Assembly (NCBI GenBank): GCA_029624735.1
Contig: JARSSM010000001.1
Coordinates: 1-64,000, forward strand
Length of the DNA: 64,000 nt
Direction: 5' to 3'
Source: Defluviicoccus sp.
Lineage (GTDB): Bacteria > Pseudomonadota > Alphaproteobacteria > Rhodospirillales > Defluviicoccaceae
Each line of letters opens with the position of its first letter. Positions within the stretch are counted from its first letter, which is position 1. This document shows, piece after piece, positions 8,916 to 17,531 of this stretch. A program made the translations under genes and the position numbers. The notes under the pieces are model-generated. The model saw only the letters and a list, made by a program, of their open reading frames with translations. It did no database searches and was not told where the DNA came from.

Positions 8916-9368
8916 CTACTGCGATCCGGCCGGCAGATACGATTTCAAGGTTTCGAGCGCGCAGTCGGAGAACGGCTGCCCGCGGCCGGCGCCATTGATG
9001 TTGACAATCACCGTGGTCGCGGTCGCGACGCAGTTGCCCTCCTGAAACAGCGCTTGGTCCAGGGTCGTTGAGCTGCGACCGATCGCCGCAATCCTGGTCC
9101 CGATATCGACACGGCCGGGCCACTTGATCTCGGCCAGAAAGTCGAGCACCAGCCGGGCGATGACGAAAGAACAACCGGGTTCCGCGAGGGGCCGTTCGGA
9201 GTTGTAGAGCAGCTCGACCCGGCCGGTCTCCAGCATGGTCGCGAACACCGCGTTGTTGATATGGCCTTGCCGGTCGGTGTCGGCGTAGCGCAGCTTCTCA
9301 TGCGTTCGAAGTGGAAACGCATCAAGGGTCGGCGGCGTGAGCCGCCTCACTTCAGGAGTTGGGATCAT
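8916..9368 (-). CDS. Hotdog-fold acyl-CoA thioesterase, YbgC/4HBT-like
   Basis: A 150-residue thioesterase. The motif RYADTDRQGHINNAVF near residues 27-42 is the classic 4-hydroxybenzoyl-CoA thioesterase signature, with the catalytic Asp in YADTD. It would hydrolyse an acyl-CoA of unknown identity in the cytoplasm. The start ATG overlaps the end of the upstream TetR gene by 17 bases, so the two are probably cotranscribed from the palindrome-rich promoter at about 10.0 kb. The regulator is therefore a candidate controller of this enzyme. Confidence 0.8.
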   Translation of the reverse strand: MIPTPEVRRLTPPTLDAFPLRTHEKLRYADTDRQGHINNAVFATMLETGRVELLYNSERPLAEPGCSFVIARLVLDFLAEIKWPGRVDIGTRIAAIGRSSTTLDQALFQEGNCVATATTVIVNINGAGRGQPFSDCALETLKSYLPAGSQ

Positions 9369-9990
9369 CGGTGGGCTCCGCGGTCGGGGGCTCAGGTGGC
9401 AATGGTGCGGTGAGACTGCCGACGGCCTGGCGGCAGGCGGCGAGGATGCGGTCCGAGAACGCCTTGTCGTTGACGGCGCGCGCGAGCGACATGCCCCCGA
9501 TGCACAGGGCCAAGAAGGCGATGGCGTCGTCGAAGCGCGCGGGATCGATGGTGCGGTCGTCGTCGTCCGCGGCAGCGCAGATGGCACGCAACGATTTGAG
9601 CGCCTCTTCCTGATAGGCCGCTTTGAAAGCGGGCCCGCTCCGCGCCGCGTCGGACGCAACGGCGGCGAGCGCGCAGCTGTCGGCCAAGTCATCCCGATGC
9701 GCGGGCGTCAGGTAGCGGCGGCCCAACCGGATAAGCCGGTCGAGCCATGACTCGCGCCGCGCCGACCCGACCCAGCGCCTCCGGTTGTCCTTCAGCGCAT
9801 GACGGAGTGCGGCAATCGCCAAGTCTTCCTTGTTGGCGAAGTGGCAATAGAAGGCGCCGTGGGTGAGACCGGCGTCGAGCATCACCGCCGCGACCGCCGC
9901 ACCCGACAATCCTTCTTGTCGCAGACGCGCGGCGCTGGCGTTCAGGATGCGCTGCAGGGATGCATTCTTCAGCTCGGCTCTCGCGCTCAT
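9352..9990 (-). CDS. TetR/AcrR family repressor
   Basis: A 212-residue regulator. Residues 12-58 form a TetR helix-turn-helix (LDAGLTHGAFYCHFANKEDL holds the turn and recognition helix), followed by a variable helical ligand domain and a Pro-rich tail. Two perfect inverted repeats just upstream (9996-10029 and 10036-10051) are the obvious operators, so it should repress its own transcription and that of the overlapping thioesterase. The inducer is unknown; an acyl-CoA or aromatic compound would fit the neighbour. Confidence 0.88.
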   Translation of the reverse strand: MSARAELKNASLQRILNASAARLRQEGLSGAAVAAVMLDAGLTHGAFYCHFANKEDLAIAALRHALKDNRRRWVGSARRESWLDRLIRLGRRYLTPAHRDDLADSCALAAVASDAARSGPAFKAAYQEEALKSLRAICAAADDDDRTIDPARFDDAIAFLALCIGGMSLARAVNDKAFSDRILAACRQAVGSLTAPLPPEPPTAEPTDDPNS

Positions 9991-9995
9991 GCCGC

Positions 9996-10029
9996 ACCAT
10001 TCCGCATGACAGTCATCATGCGGAATGGT
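9996..10029. promoter_or_regulatory. Perfect 13-bp inverted repeat, probable TetR operator
   Basis: The arms ACCATTCCGCATG and CATGCGGAATGGT match perfectly around an 8-base spacer. The site lies 5 bases upstream of the tetR start, the standard place for an autorepressor site. Confidence 0.8.
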
Positions 10030-10035
10030 ATTTCA

Positions 10036-10051
10036 CATGATGAACATCATG
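10036..10051. promoter_or_regulatory. Second inverted repeat upstream of tetR
   Basis: CATGATG-AA-CATCATG is a perfect 7-bp-arm palindrome overlapping the glycerate kinase stop codon (10047-10049). It differs in sequence from the 13-bp repeat, though both contain CATG. It may be a second operator or part of the promoter. Confidence 0.55.
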
Positions 10052-11213
10052 TCAATGGAGCGGTTCCGCTGGCGCGATCGGTGCGGCCGGCGAGGAAGCC
10101 GCGCACAGCCTGTTCGGTGGCGGCGGCGAGGTAGCGGGCACCGTCCGCCATCGCATCGGCGAGCGCCATCGGACCAGGGCACAGGCTGAACACGGCATCG
10201 ATACCGATCGCATGCAGATCGCCGAGACCGTCGCCGACGCTGCCGGCAATCGCGATGCAGGGGATGTCCCGCGCCCGTGCGGCAGCGGCGACACCGGCCG
10301 GCGCCTTGCCGAAGGCCGTCTGCCTGTCGATGCGGCCCTCGCCGGTCAGCACGAGCTGGGCGCCCGCGAGCTTCTGCGGCAACCCCACGAGTTCAAGGAT
10401 GACGTCGACGCCGCGGCGCAGTTCCGCGCCTAAGAAGGCGCACAAGCCGGCGCCAAGCCCGCCCGCGGCGCCGGCCCCCGGCAGGTCGATGACATCGACA
10501 CCGAGATCGTGCTTGATCACGGCGGCCAGATTGGCAAGCCCGGCGTCGAGCTTTGCGACCTGCTCGGGCGTGGCTCCCTTTTGCGGACCGTAGATGGCGG
10601 ACGCGCCGCGCTCGCCGCACAGCGGATTGTCAACATCGCAAACCGCCTCGAACCGCACGTGGGCGACGCCGGGCAGGCGTTGCGACAGATCGATGCGGCG
10701 AATGCGCGCCAGATTGGCGGCAATCGGCGCAACGTCATTCCCAGCGTCGTCAAGAAAGCGCGCGCCAAGCGCCGCAGCCATGCCGATGCCGCCGTCGTTG
10801 GTGGCGCTGCCGCCGATACCGACGGCAACATGGGTTACATCAAGTTCGATGGCGGCCTGAATCAGCTGGCCGGTGCCTTGTGTCGTTGCGGTCATCGGGT
10901 TGCGCCGATCGTCGGCGAGCAGGGCAAGTCCGCTGGCGAGCGCCATCTCGATCGCCGCGAACCGCATTTCCGGGACGTAGCAGAAGGCTGCCGCGACCGG
11001 CTCGTAATCCGGGCCGGTTACGATCACCGTGCGTGCCCGGCCGCCAAGCGTCTCGATCGCAATATCGACGAGACCATCGCCGCCATCGGCGACCGGCACC
11101 TCGACGATCGCAGCCTCGGGCAGCACGCGACGCACGCCTTGGGCCATTGCCGCCGCGGCTTGCCGGCTGGTCAGGCTGCCCTTGAAGGCGTTCGGCGCAA
11201 TGACGATCCGCAT
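10047..11213 (-). CDS. glxK: Glycerate kinase, GlxK/GarK family
   Basis: A 388-residue glycerate kinase that phosphorylates D-glycerate with ATP, feeding glycolate/glyoxylate carbon into lower glycolysis. Family landmarks are the N-terminal IAPNAFKGSLT, VADGGDG, GIGGSATNDGG and LTGEGRIDRQT motifs. The start at 11213 (MRIVIAPNAF) is chosen by family length; 49 upstream codons are open but lack conserved sequence. No other glycerate or glyoxylate gene is nearby. It ends inside the palindrome region of tetR, in the same orientation, so readthrough into tetR is possible. Confidence 0.9.
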   Translation of the reverse strand: MRIVIAPNAFKGSLTSRQAAAAMAQGVRRVLPEAAIVEVPVADGGDGLVDIAIETLGGRARTVIVTGPDYEPVAAAFCYVPEMRFAAIEMALASGLALLADDRRNPMTATTQGTGQLIQAAIELDVTHVAVGIGGSATNDGGIGMAAALGARFLDDAGNDVAPIAANLARIRRIDLSQRLPGVAHVRFEAVCDVDNPLCGERGASAIYGPQKGATPEQVAKLDAGLANLAAVIKHDLGVDVIDLPGAGAAGGLGAGLCAFLGAELRRGVDVILELVGLPQKLAGAQLVLTGEGRIDRQTAFGKAPAGVAAAARARDIPCIAIAGSVGDGLGDLHAIGIDAVFSLCPGPMALADAMADGARYLAAATEQAVRGFLAGRTDRASGTAPLT

Positions 11214-11552
11214 CGGTTCCCGATCCGCCGGCACCGGCCGGCCCTGACGGCCGCCGTTATGAAACCATCCCCTCACTGACGCGCCACGCCAGCAAGGAGG
11301 TGTCGCCGACGCCGGATCGCAACATGTACGACGAACACAGGTTTCGCAACTTCGGAACACTTTTCATCGTGAACTTCAAAGACTCCAGCGTTCCGGTGCC
11401 ACGAATCCCGTCCAACTTTGGCTCGGATCCCATAATAATAACCGGGAGAAACGTGTGCTACATGCACGGGCGGGCGAGTGACTTGACGGAACGACAAAAA
11501 AAATCTAGGGTGGCAGTAAAGAAATTATAAGAAGTCCTCAATGGGAGGGACT
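11214..11552 (+). other. Intergenic region between glycerate kinase and glutaminase
   Basis: These 339 bases separate divergent genes. Apart from the glutaminase promoter at 11483-11511 I see nothing convincing. A 76-codon rightward frame from 11300 lacks a ribosome site and protein-like composition. Confidence 0.6.
11483..11511 (+). promoter_or_regulatory. Sigma-70-like promoter of the glutaminase gene
   Basis: TTGACG, 17 bases, then TAGGGT, in an A-rich context (ACAAAAAAAATC) that is unusual for this genome. The start codon lies about 42 bases downstream. Confidence 0.55.
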
Positions 11553-12557
11553 ATGGATAGTCAATTCAGAGTCGCGGAGGAGGACGAGTACGCGTTCATC
11601 TCCACGGGCCGGTTGCCGACGCCCGAACAGGTCACCGCCCTGGTCGCTGAGGCGCACGCCCGGTACCGAGGGAACTCCGAGGGCGCGGTTTCACAAGTCT
11701 ATCCGGCATTGGCCCGGATGCCGGCCAACCTGTTTGGCGTTTGCGTCGTCGGCATCGGCGGCAACGTCTACGCTGTCGGCGACACCGAAGTGCCGTTCTC
11801 TATCATGAGCGTGTCGAAGCCCTTCGTCTTCGCCCTGGTTTGCCAGCAGATCGGGTGGGATGAAGTCCGCGCCAAGGTAGGGACCAACGCTACCGGCCGG
11901 CCCTTCAACTCCCTCGCCGCCGTTGAGCTGAGCGGGGACGGCCGGACCAATCCGATGGTCAATGCCGGCGCGATCGCGACCACCAGCCTGGTGCCGGGTG
12001 ATGACGCCGACTCGCGGTGGCGCCGGATCCATGACGGTCTTTCGCGCTTCGCCGGACGCACGCTGCCGCTGAACGACGAGGTCTACGCCTCTGCGACCGA
12101 AACCAACTTCCGTAACCGCGGCATCGTTCAGTTGCTGCATTCGCTGGGCCGCGTCTACTGCGAGCCGATGGAGGCCGTCGACCTTTACACCCGGCAATGC
12201 TCATTGAACGTCACGGCGAAGGATCTTGCCGTGATGGCGGCAACGCTGGCCGACGGCGGCGTCAATCCGCTGACCCGCGAGCGTGTCGTCGATCCCGCCG
12301 TCTGCCACTACGCTCTCGCAGTGATGGCGACGGCCGGGCTCTACGAGACCTCCGGCGACTGGCTGTATGACATCGGCCTGCCCGGCAAGAGCGGGATCGG
12401 TGGCGGCATCTGTACCGTGTCTCCCGGCAAGGGCGGCCTCGGCACGTTCGCACCACCGCTCGATGCCGCCGGGAACAGCGTCAAGGGCCAACTGGTCGCG
12501 AAGTTTCTGTCGCACCGGCTCGGCATGGATCTGTTCGTCTCCGCCCCGGTCGACTGA
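11553..12557 (+). CDS. glsA: Glutaminase
   Basis: A 334-residue serine-dependent beta-lactamase-like glutaminase that converts glutamine to glutamate and ammonia. The SxxK catalytic motif is S86-V-S-K89 in SIMSVSKPFVF, and GRTNPMVNAGAI and LPGKSGIGGGI are typical family stretches. The ATG at 11553 is preferred over one at 11541 because GGGAGG lies directly before it. Upstream is a plausible promoter. It could supply glutamate or act in acid resistance. Downstream, a 15-bp tandem repeat separates it from an MFS exporter. Confidence 0.92.
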   Translation: MDSQFRVAEEDEYAFISTGRLPTPEQVTALVAEAHARYRGNSEGAVSQVYPALARMPANLFGVCVVGIGGNVYAVGDTEVPFSIMSVSKPFVFALVCQQIGWDEVRAKVGTNATGRPFNSLAAVELSGDGRTNPMVNAGAIATTSLVPGDDADSRWRRIHDGLSRFAGRTLPLNDEVYASATETNFRNRGIVQLLHSLGRVYCEPMEAVDLYTRQCSLNVTAKDLAVMAATLADGGVNPLTRERVVDPAVCHYALAVMATAGLYETSGDWLYDIGLPGKSGIGGGICTVSPGKGGLGTFAPPLDAAGNSVKGQLVAKFLSHRLGMDLFVSAPVD

Positions 12558-12591
12558 CGACACCGGCACGGCAGCGGAGCCGCCGTAACGA

Positions 12592-12636
12592 ACCAAAGTC
12601 AACAAGACCAAAGTCAACAGGGCCAAGGTTAACAGG
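12592..12636. repeat. 15-bp tandem repeat, three units
   Basis: The units at 12592, 12607 and 12622 read ACCAAAGTCAACAAG, ACCAAAGTCAACAGG and GCCAAGGTTAACAGG. They lie between glutaminase and the MFS gene, ending about 13 bases before the MFS start, so the copy number could affect its leader. Confidence 0.85.
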
Positions 12637-12649
12637 GAAGGTGTGCTCG

Positions 12650-14332
12650 ATGACGACGCAGACGGCAGCGCCAACGACGGGAGCAGAGACGGTACGCGAG
12701 TCCTGGGTGCCGATGATCGCGATTGCGCTCGGCCAGATGATCATGTCGTTTAATGTTGCCGCCTTGCCGGTGTCGATGGGTGGCATGGTGGCAAGCTTCA
12801 ACGTGCCGCCGACGACGGTCGGCACCGGCATCGTCCTCTACTCCCTGTCCGTCGCCGGGTTCGTCATGCTCGGTGCCAAGCTGTGCCAACGCTTTGGGCC
12901 CGTGCTAATCTTCCGCTACGTCGTCGGCCTGTTTGCGGTCGCCCAGGTGATGATGACCTTCAGCCCGGTCGCGACGGTCATGCTGGTAGCGCAGCTTCTC
13001 GCCGGCCTTGCCGCCGCCGTCATCGTGCCGTCGCTCGTCGCGCTGATCGCGCACCACTACCACGGCCAGCAGCAGGCGACCGCGCTCGGTGCGCTGGGCT
13101 CCGCTCGTGCGGCGGCCGGTGTTGGCGCTTTCCTGATCGGCGGTCTGCTCGGCACCTTCGTCGGCTGGCGGCCGCTGTTCGGCATCCTTATTGTTGCCTC
13201 GGTGCTGGTGTTTTTCCTCAGCTACAAGCTCAAGCCGGCGCACGGGCGGCCGGAGGTCAAGATTGATGCAGGCGGCGTCGTGCTGGCCGCGGTGTCGATC
13301 ATCCTGATCACGATGGGCTTCAACAATCTCAACCGCTGGGGGCTTGGCGTCGCCGGGCCCGGCGCGCCGTTCGATCTGTTCGGCCTGTCGCCGGCGCCGA
13401 TCATGATCATCATCGGCATTGCCCTCTTGCAATCCTTCATCTTTTGGAGCCGGCGCCGACAGTCCGCAGGCCGGACGCCGCTGCTCGACCTCAGGGTGAT
13501 TTCGTCCAACCAGGAGCGGGCCGCCGTCTTGTGCATGTTCGCGGTGGTGATGCTGGAGGCGATGCTGAACTTCTCGGTGCCGCTGTACATCCAGATCATC
13601 CAGGGTCGGACGCCGATCGAGACAGCGATCGCGATGATGCCGTTCAACCTTACCGTCTTCTTCACGGCGATGTTGGTGGTGCGGCTTTACCGCACATTGG
13701 CGCCCCGCCGCATTGGCCAATTGGGCTTCGCCCTGTGCACGGTGGCGCTCTTGTGGCTTGCCTTCGTGGTTCGCAACGATTGGAGCGCCATTCCGGTGAT
13801 GTTCGGCCTGATTACCTTCGGCATCGGCCAGGGCGCGCTGGTCACGCTGGTCTTCAGCGTGCTGGTAACGGCGGCACCGAAGGAGCTGGCGGGTGATGTC
13901 GGCTCCCTTCGCGGCACGGCGAACAACCTCGCCGCCGGTGTCGGCACGGCCGTGGCGGGAGCGCTGCTGGTCGGCCTGTTGAGTGCGCAGGTCTTTCTGC
14001 AGCTCGCCGACAATCAGAAGTTTCCGGCCCACATCCAGGGCCAGCTGAACCTGGACAATATCACTTTCGTGACCAACGACCGGCTGCAGACGATCCTGGA
14101 AGGCACAACGGCAACGCCGCAAGAGGTTGCGGAAGCCGTGCGCATCAACACCGAAGCGCGCCTGATGGCCCTGAAGATGGGCCTCCTGCTGATGGCCGGC
14201 GTCGCACTGCTGTCGATCGCGCCCGCTGCCCGCCTTCCCGCCTACAAACCGGGCGAGATCCCCGATAACCCGGCGCCGCCAGCGTCGGAGGAACTCCGCG
14301 AGGCGGCGCGCGCCGTTGCGTCGAAAGAGTGA
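12650..14332 (+). CDS. MFS transporter, DHA2 (14-TM) drug-exporter type
   Basis: A 560-residue membrane protein with about 14 helices in the EmrB/QacA arrangement, probably a proton-driven exporter of the inner membrane. Substrate specificity cannot be read from the sequence. The ATG at 12650 follows AGGGAAGG by eight bases. Between the last two helices is a long hydrophilic stretch of roughly 60 residues (about 450-510), as in other DHA2 members. No periplasmic adaptor or regulator gene is adjacent. A near-perfect hairpin follows the stop and should terminate this gene and the convergent AI-2E gene. Confidence 0.85.
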   Translation: MTTQTAAPTTGAETVRESWVPMIAIALGQMIMSFNVAALPVSMGGMVASFNVPPTTVGTGIVLYSLSVAGFVMLGAKLCQRFGPVLIFRYVVGLFAVAQVMMTFSPVATVMLVAQLLAGLAAAVIVPSLVALIAHHYHGQQQATALGALGSARAAAGVGAFLIGGLLGTFVGWRPLFGILIVASVLVFFLSYKLKPAHGRPEVKIDAGGVVLAAVSIILITMGFNNLNRWGLGVAGPGAPFDLFGLSPAPIMIIIGIALLQSFIFWSRRRQSAGRTPLLDLRVISSNQERAAVLCMFAVVMLEAMLNFSVPLYIQIIQGRTPIETAIAMMPFNLTVFFTAMLVVRLYRTLAPRRIGQLGFALCTVALLWLAFVVRNDWSAIPVMFGLITFGIGQGALVTLVFSVLVTAAPKELAGDVGSLRGTANNLAAGVGTAVAGALLVGLLSAQVFLQLADNQKFPAHIQGQLNLDNITFVTNDRLQTILEGTTATPQEVAEAVRINTEARLMALKMGLLLMAGVALLSIAPAARLPAYKPGEIPDNPAPPASEELREAARAVASKE

Positions 14333-14347
14333 TGAGCCCTGCCAGCA

Positions 14348-14383
14348 CAGGCACAAGCGACGCGCATCTGTCGTTTGTGCCTG
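14348..14383. terminator. Bidirectional terminator hairpin between convergent genes
   Basis: CAGGCACAAGCGAC and GTCGTTTGTGCCTG pair over 14 positions with one G-T wobble around an 8-base loop. It sits 15 bases after the MFS stop and 15 bases before the end of the leftward AI-2E gene. Confidence 0.75.
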
Positions 14384-14397
14384 CGCGCCAGGCGAAG

Positions 14398-15498
14398 CTA
14401 CGGGGTGTCTGCCGGCACTGCCAGATCCGCCTGCGGTTCCGCGAGCCAAGCCGTGAACAGCGTAAAGCTCAGCGCCAGCACGACTGAGCCGATAAACAGA
14501 CCGATGATCCCCTCAGCCAGGAAGCCACCGATTGCGCCCACGAAGATCACGATCATCGGCACCTTGCTGCCGCGGCCCAGCAGCATTGGTTTCAAGACGT
14601 TGTCCATCAGGGCGACGAAGATGTTCCAGATCAGGAACAAGACCGCGGGCGTCGTTTCCGCCTCCGTGAAGACATAGATTGAGGCGCCGAGCAGAATCAG
14701 GCCGGGGCCGACCTGGACCACGGCCAACAGCAGGCAGAAGAGCGCGAGAAGCCCGGCTCCCGGCAGGCCAACGGCCAGAAAGCCGAGACCGGCCAAGAGC
14801 GATTGGATGAGAGCAACGCCCAGGATGCCGCGGGTGACGCTGCGAATGGTCGCCTGAGCAAGGTCGGCATACTCCGCGCCGCGCTCGCCGGCCATCCGCG
14901 TGGCGATCGCACGTGCCGCCTCGCCGCCGCCGGCGGCATGGGCGAGCAGGACGCCGGCAATGACGATGGCGAGTACAAACTGCAAGATGCCGAGGCTCAA
15001 ACCGGCAACCGCCGACAACATCCAACTGCCGAAGGCGGTAATCTGCGGCTTGATCTCAGCGAGGGCGCCAGCAATGTTGACCGACGCCAACCGCCAGAAC
15101 CCTTCGAGCGGATGACCGATGATCGGCCAGTCTTCGATCCCCGCGGGCGGCGCCGGGATCGGCAACGTGCCGTCGGTGAGGCTCGTGACCAGCTTCCGGG
15201 CACTGTCGGCCAGCGTGCCGGCGAGCAGGACGGTCGGGCCGATCAGCACCACCAGCATGAGAAGCGCGATCAGCGCCGCGGCCAAGCCGCGGCGGTGGGC
15301 CAGCGCCCTTTCCAGCCAGCAATAGGCGGGATAGACCGCAATGGCGATGACAATCCCCCATACTACCGGCACGATGAACGGCTTCACGATCTCGAAGCAC
15401 CAGGCAACCAGCAGCACGACCAAGCCGATGCGGATCGCCGCCTCCAGGGCACGGCGGACAAAGATCCGATCCTTCAGTGTCTCCGCGATGTTCGCCAC
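14398..15498 (-). CDS. AI-2E family (UPF0118) membrane transporter
   Basis: A 366-residue inner-membrane protein with about eight helices, including the paired N-terminal helices and the C-terminal hydrophobic hairpins of the AI-2E/PerM family. Members exchange small solutes; some are sodium/proton antiporters, and the quorum-signal export name is historical. The GTG start at 15498 has AGGAGGG upstream. It is convergent with the MFS gene and shows no operon partner. The substrate is unknown. Confidence 0.82.
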   Translation of the reverse strand: MANIAETLKDRIFVRRALEAAIRIGLVVLLVAWCFEIVKPFIVPVVWGIVIAIAVYPAYCWLERALAHRRGLAAALIALLMLVVLIGPTVLLAGTLADSARKLVTSLTDGTLPIPAPPAGIEDWPIIGHPLEGFWRLASVNIAGALAEIKPQITAFGSWMLSAVAGLSLGILQFVLAIVIAGVLLAHAAGGGEAARAIATRMAGERGAEYADLAQATIRSVTRGILGVALIQSLLAGLGFLAVGLPGAGLLALFCLLLAVVQVGPGLILLGASIYVFTEAETTPAVLFLIWNIFVALMDNVLKPMLLGRGSKVPMIVIFVGAIGGFLAEGIIGLFIGSVVLALSFTLFTAWLAEPQADLAVPADTP

Positions 15499-15756
15499 GC
15501 TGCGCCCTCCTCATCGTGTCCAAGGGGGGTTCTGCCCCCTGCCGAGGCTATCCGTGCAGTGACTTCCTGCGCAACCGCCGTCAGTCCGCGCCGTCCAGCG
15601 GGACGCATACTCCGCCTGGTGGTCCAAGACCATCCGCGCCGCGCGTTTGCGCAGCTTAGGCGAAAACCTCGATCGGGTTCGTGGGGAGCGCGCGCTGGGC
15701 TCCAGCCTCTCAGCAATGTAAGCCTCCGGCATAGCCGAGGCGGTTCGGTTGTCCAT

Positions 15757-16677
15757 TCAGCCGATCGCGGCCAGGAGAAGCGGCATGGTGACGGCGGCAC
15801 CGATCGTGGTCGCGGTGATCGCGCTCGCCAGCATCGGCGCGTTGCCGCCCATTTGCCGCGCCATAACGTAGGCCGAGGCGGAAATCGGCAGGCCTGCGAA
15901 CATAATGGCGATCATGCGCGGCACACCGGTCAGATCGAACGCGCTGCAGAGTGCGAGCGTGATCAGCGGCAGGGTGACGAGCTTGAGCACCGCCGCCGCC
16001 AGCACCGCCGGCCCGGCGCGCCGGCTTGCCTGCAGGTCAAGGCCGGCGCCCACGGCGAGCAGGCCGAGCGGCAGGGCGGCACGGGCGAGGATCTGCAGGA
16101 GCGGTCCGAGGACGGGCGGCAACGGCACCGCCAAGGCGTTCAAGGCGAGGCCGCCAAGGCAGGCAAGGATCAGCGGATTGCGGGCGATCGACAACGCAAC
16201 CGGGGCGAAACCCGCGGGTGGTGCCGCGCCGGGTGCGGCATAGCGGACAAGCGCGACGACGCTGATGACATTGACCAGCGGCACGATAACAGCGATGCAG
16301 AGGCTGACGGCGATTAGGCCGGGATCGCCCGCGAGTGCGGCGGCGGTCGCGGTTGCCACATAGACATTCGGCCGAATCGCGCTCTGGATCAGGGAACTCG
16401 TGGCCGGGCCATCGAGCTTAAGGACGCGTGCGGCCGCAATCGTGAGCGCCACTACGATCAACACCGCGCTGACGACAGCGCCGACCATTCCACCCAAGGA
16501 CTGCGCGGCAAAGTTCGCTTGCACCGTGTTGGTCAGCAGGAGCGCCGGAAAGAACAGATAGAACGTCATCTGCTCGGCTGCGGGCCAGAAGCTGTCCGGC
16601 ACACTCGCGCGCCGGCGCAGGAGATAACCGAGCAGGATGATGGCAAAAACGGGCGCCAAGCCCAAGACGACCGCCAT
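15757..16677 (-). CDS. AEC family (auxin efflux carrier type) transporter
   Basis: A 306-residue protein with about ten membrane helices in the 5+5 arrangement of the AEC/BASS fold, including the conserved Asn region IRPNVYVATA near residue 105. Bacterial members move carboxylates such as malate or malonate. The start overlaps the ruvX stop by one base (TGATG), so it is translated with ruvX. No metabolic neighbour points to a substrate. Confidence 0.82.
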   Translation of the reverse strand: MAVVLGLAPVFAIILLGYLLRRRASVPDSFWPAAEQMTFYLFFPALLLTNTVQANFAAQSLGGMVGAVVSAVLIVVALTIAAARVLKLDGPATSSLIQSAIRPNVYVATATAAALAGDPGLIAVSLCIAVIVPLVNVISVVALVRYAAPGAAPPAGFAPVALSIARNPLILACLGGLALNALAVPLPPVLGPLLQILARAALPLGLLAVGAGLDLQASRRAGPAVLAAAVLKLVTLPLITLALCSAFDLTGVPRMIAIMFAGLPISASAYVMARQMGGNAPMLASAITATTIGAAVTMPLLLAAIG

Positions 16678-17198
16678 CAGGCTTCGTCCCCGGCCGTTTT
16701 CGGGGAGTGCCGCTGCGCGTGCATGGCATCAAGCGCGCCCTGCAGGATGTAGGCGGCAGCAGCGCGGTCGATCACGGCGCGGCGGCGCTTGCGACTCAAA
16801 TCTGCCTCGCGGATCAGCATCCGGTCGACGGCGGCGGTCGAAAGGCGCTCATCCCAAAACGCGAGCGGCAGGTCGATCCGGATCAGCAGGTCGCGCGCGA
16901 ACTGGCGCACGCGCTGGCACTGCGGCCCTTGGGTGCCGTCCATGCTCACCGGCAGGCCAACCACGATGCCGCCAATTTGGTGCTCCCGGCACAGCACGGC
17001 GAGGCGCGCAAGATCGTCGGCATAGCGCTCGCGCTCAAGCACACGGTCGGCAGTGGCCACGGTGCGGGTCACATCGGAGACGGCCAGTCCAACCCGCTTC
17101 GAACCGATGTCGAGCCCGAGCAGGCGCCCGCCCGCCGGCACCGCGGCGCTCAATTCCGTAACGCTGACGACGGGCACGGCTGCGAGCGGCTCCTGCAC
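16677..17198 (-). CDS. ruvX: Putative Holliday junction resolvase RuvX/YqgF
   Basis: A 173-residue RNase H-like nuclease. Motifs in order are LGLDIGSKRVGLAVSD near residue 30, VVGLPVSMDG near 80, and WDERLST near 115. The family is essential in many bacteria and acts on RNA/DNA ends, including pre-16S rRNA processing. The GTG start at 17198 follows GGGAGA by five bases and gives family length plus about 20 residues; 36 further codons upstream are open. It is the first gene of a two-gene unit with the AEC transporter. Confidence 0.88.
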   Translation of the reverse strand: MQEPLAAVPVVSVTELSAAVPAGGRLLGLDIGSKRVGLAVSDVTRTVATADRVLERERYADDLARLAVLCREHQIGGIVVGLPVSMDGTQGPQCQRVRQFARDLLIRIDLPLAFWDERLSTAAVDRMLIREADLSRKRRRAVIDRAAAAYILQGALDAMHAQRHSPKTAGDEA

Positions 17199-17531
17199 GA
17201 GGTCTCCCGCTCGCTTATAGCGGGCGCTGCCGGCCGAGAACAGCGGCCCGGTGCGGCTCGACGACAGGCGACGCGACTTGATCCGGGCCGCCCTTTTGAT
17301 TAACACCGCAGCGTTCCGCCCACTTCTTGGGCAGATTGCGAGCGGGCGAGCCCTCGCCTAGGCCCTCCGAGTCTCCCGATTCGAAAAAAACGCCGAAAAT
17401 TGGGCCAACTGGCTGTCCTGGGGTGATGTACTTCTGCAACACATTTGGTCCGCGCCTTGCTTCCAGGACGCGTGAGGCTTGCCGAAGCGGGCGCCTCGCT
17501 CGTGATGCGTGAAGAGAAGGGAAAAAACCGC

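Noticed and set aside
11300..11530. A 76-codon frame upstream of glutaminase
   Set aside because: No ribosome site, overlaps the promoter, and no protein-like pattern.
12905..14449. A 514-codon leftward frame
   Set aside because: Antisense to the MFS exporter, composed mainly of Arg, Gln, His and Asp, typical of a shadow of membrane-protein codons.
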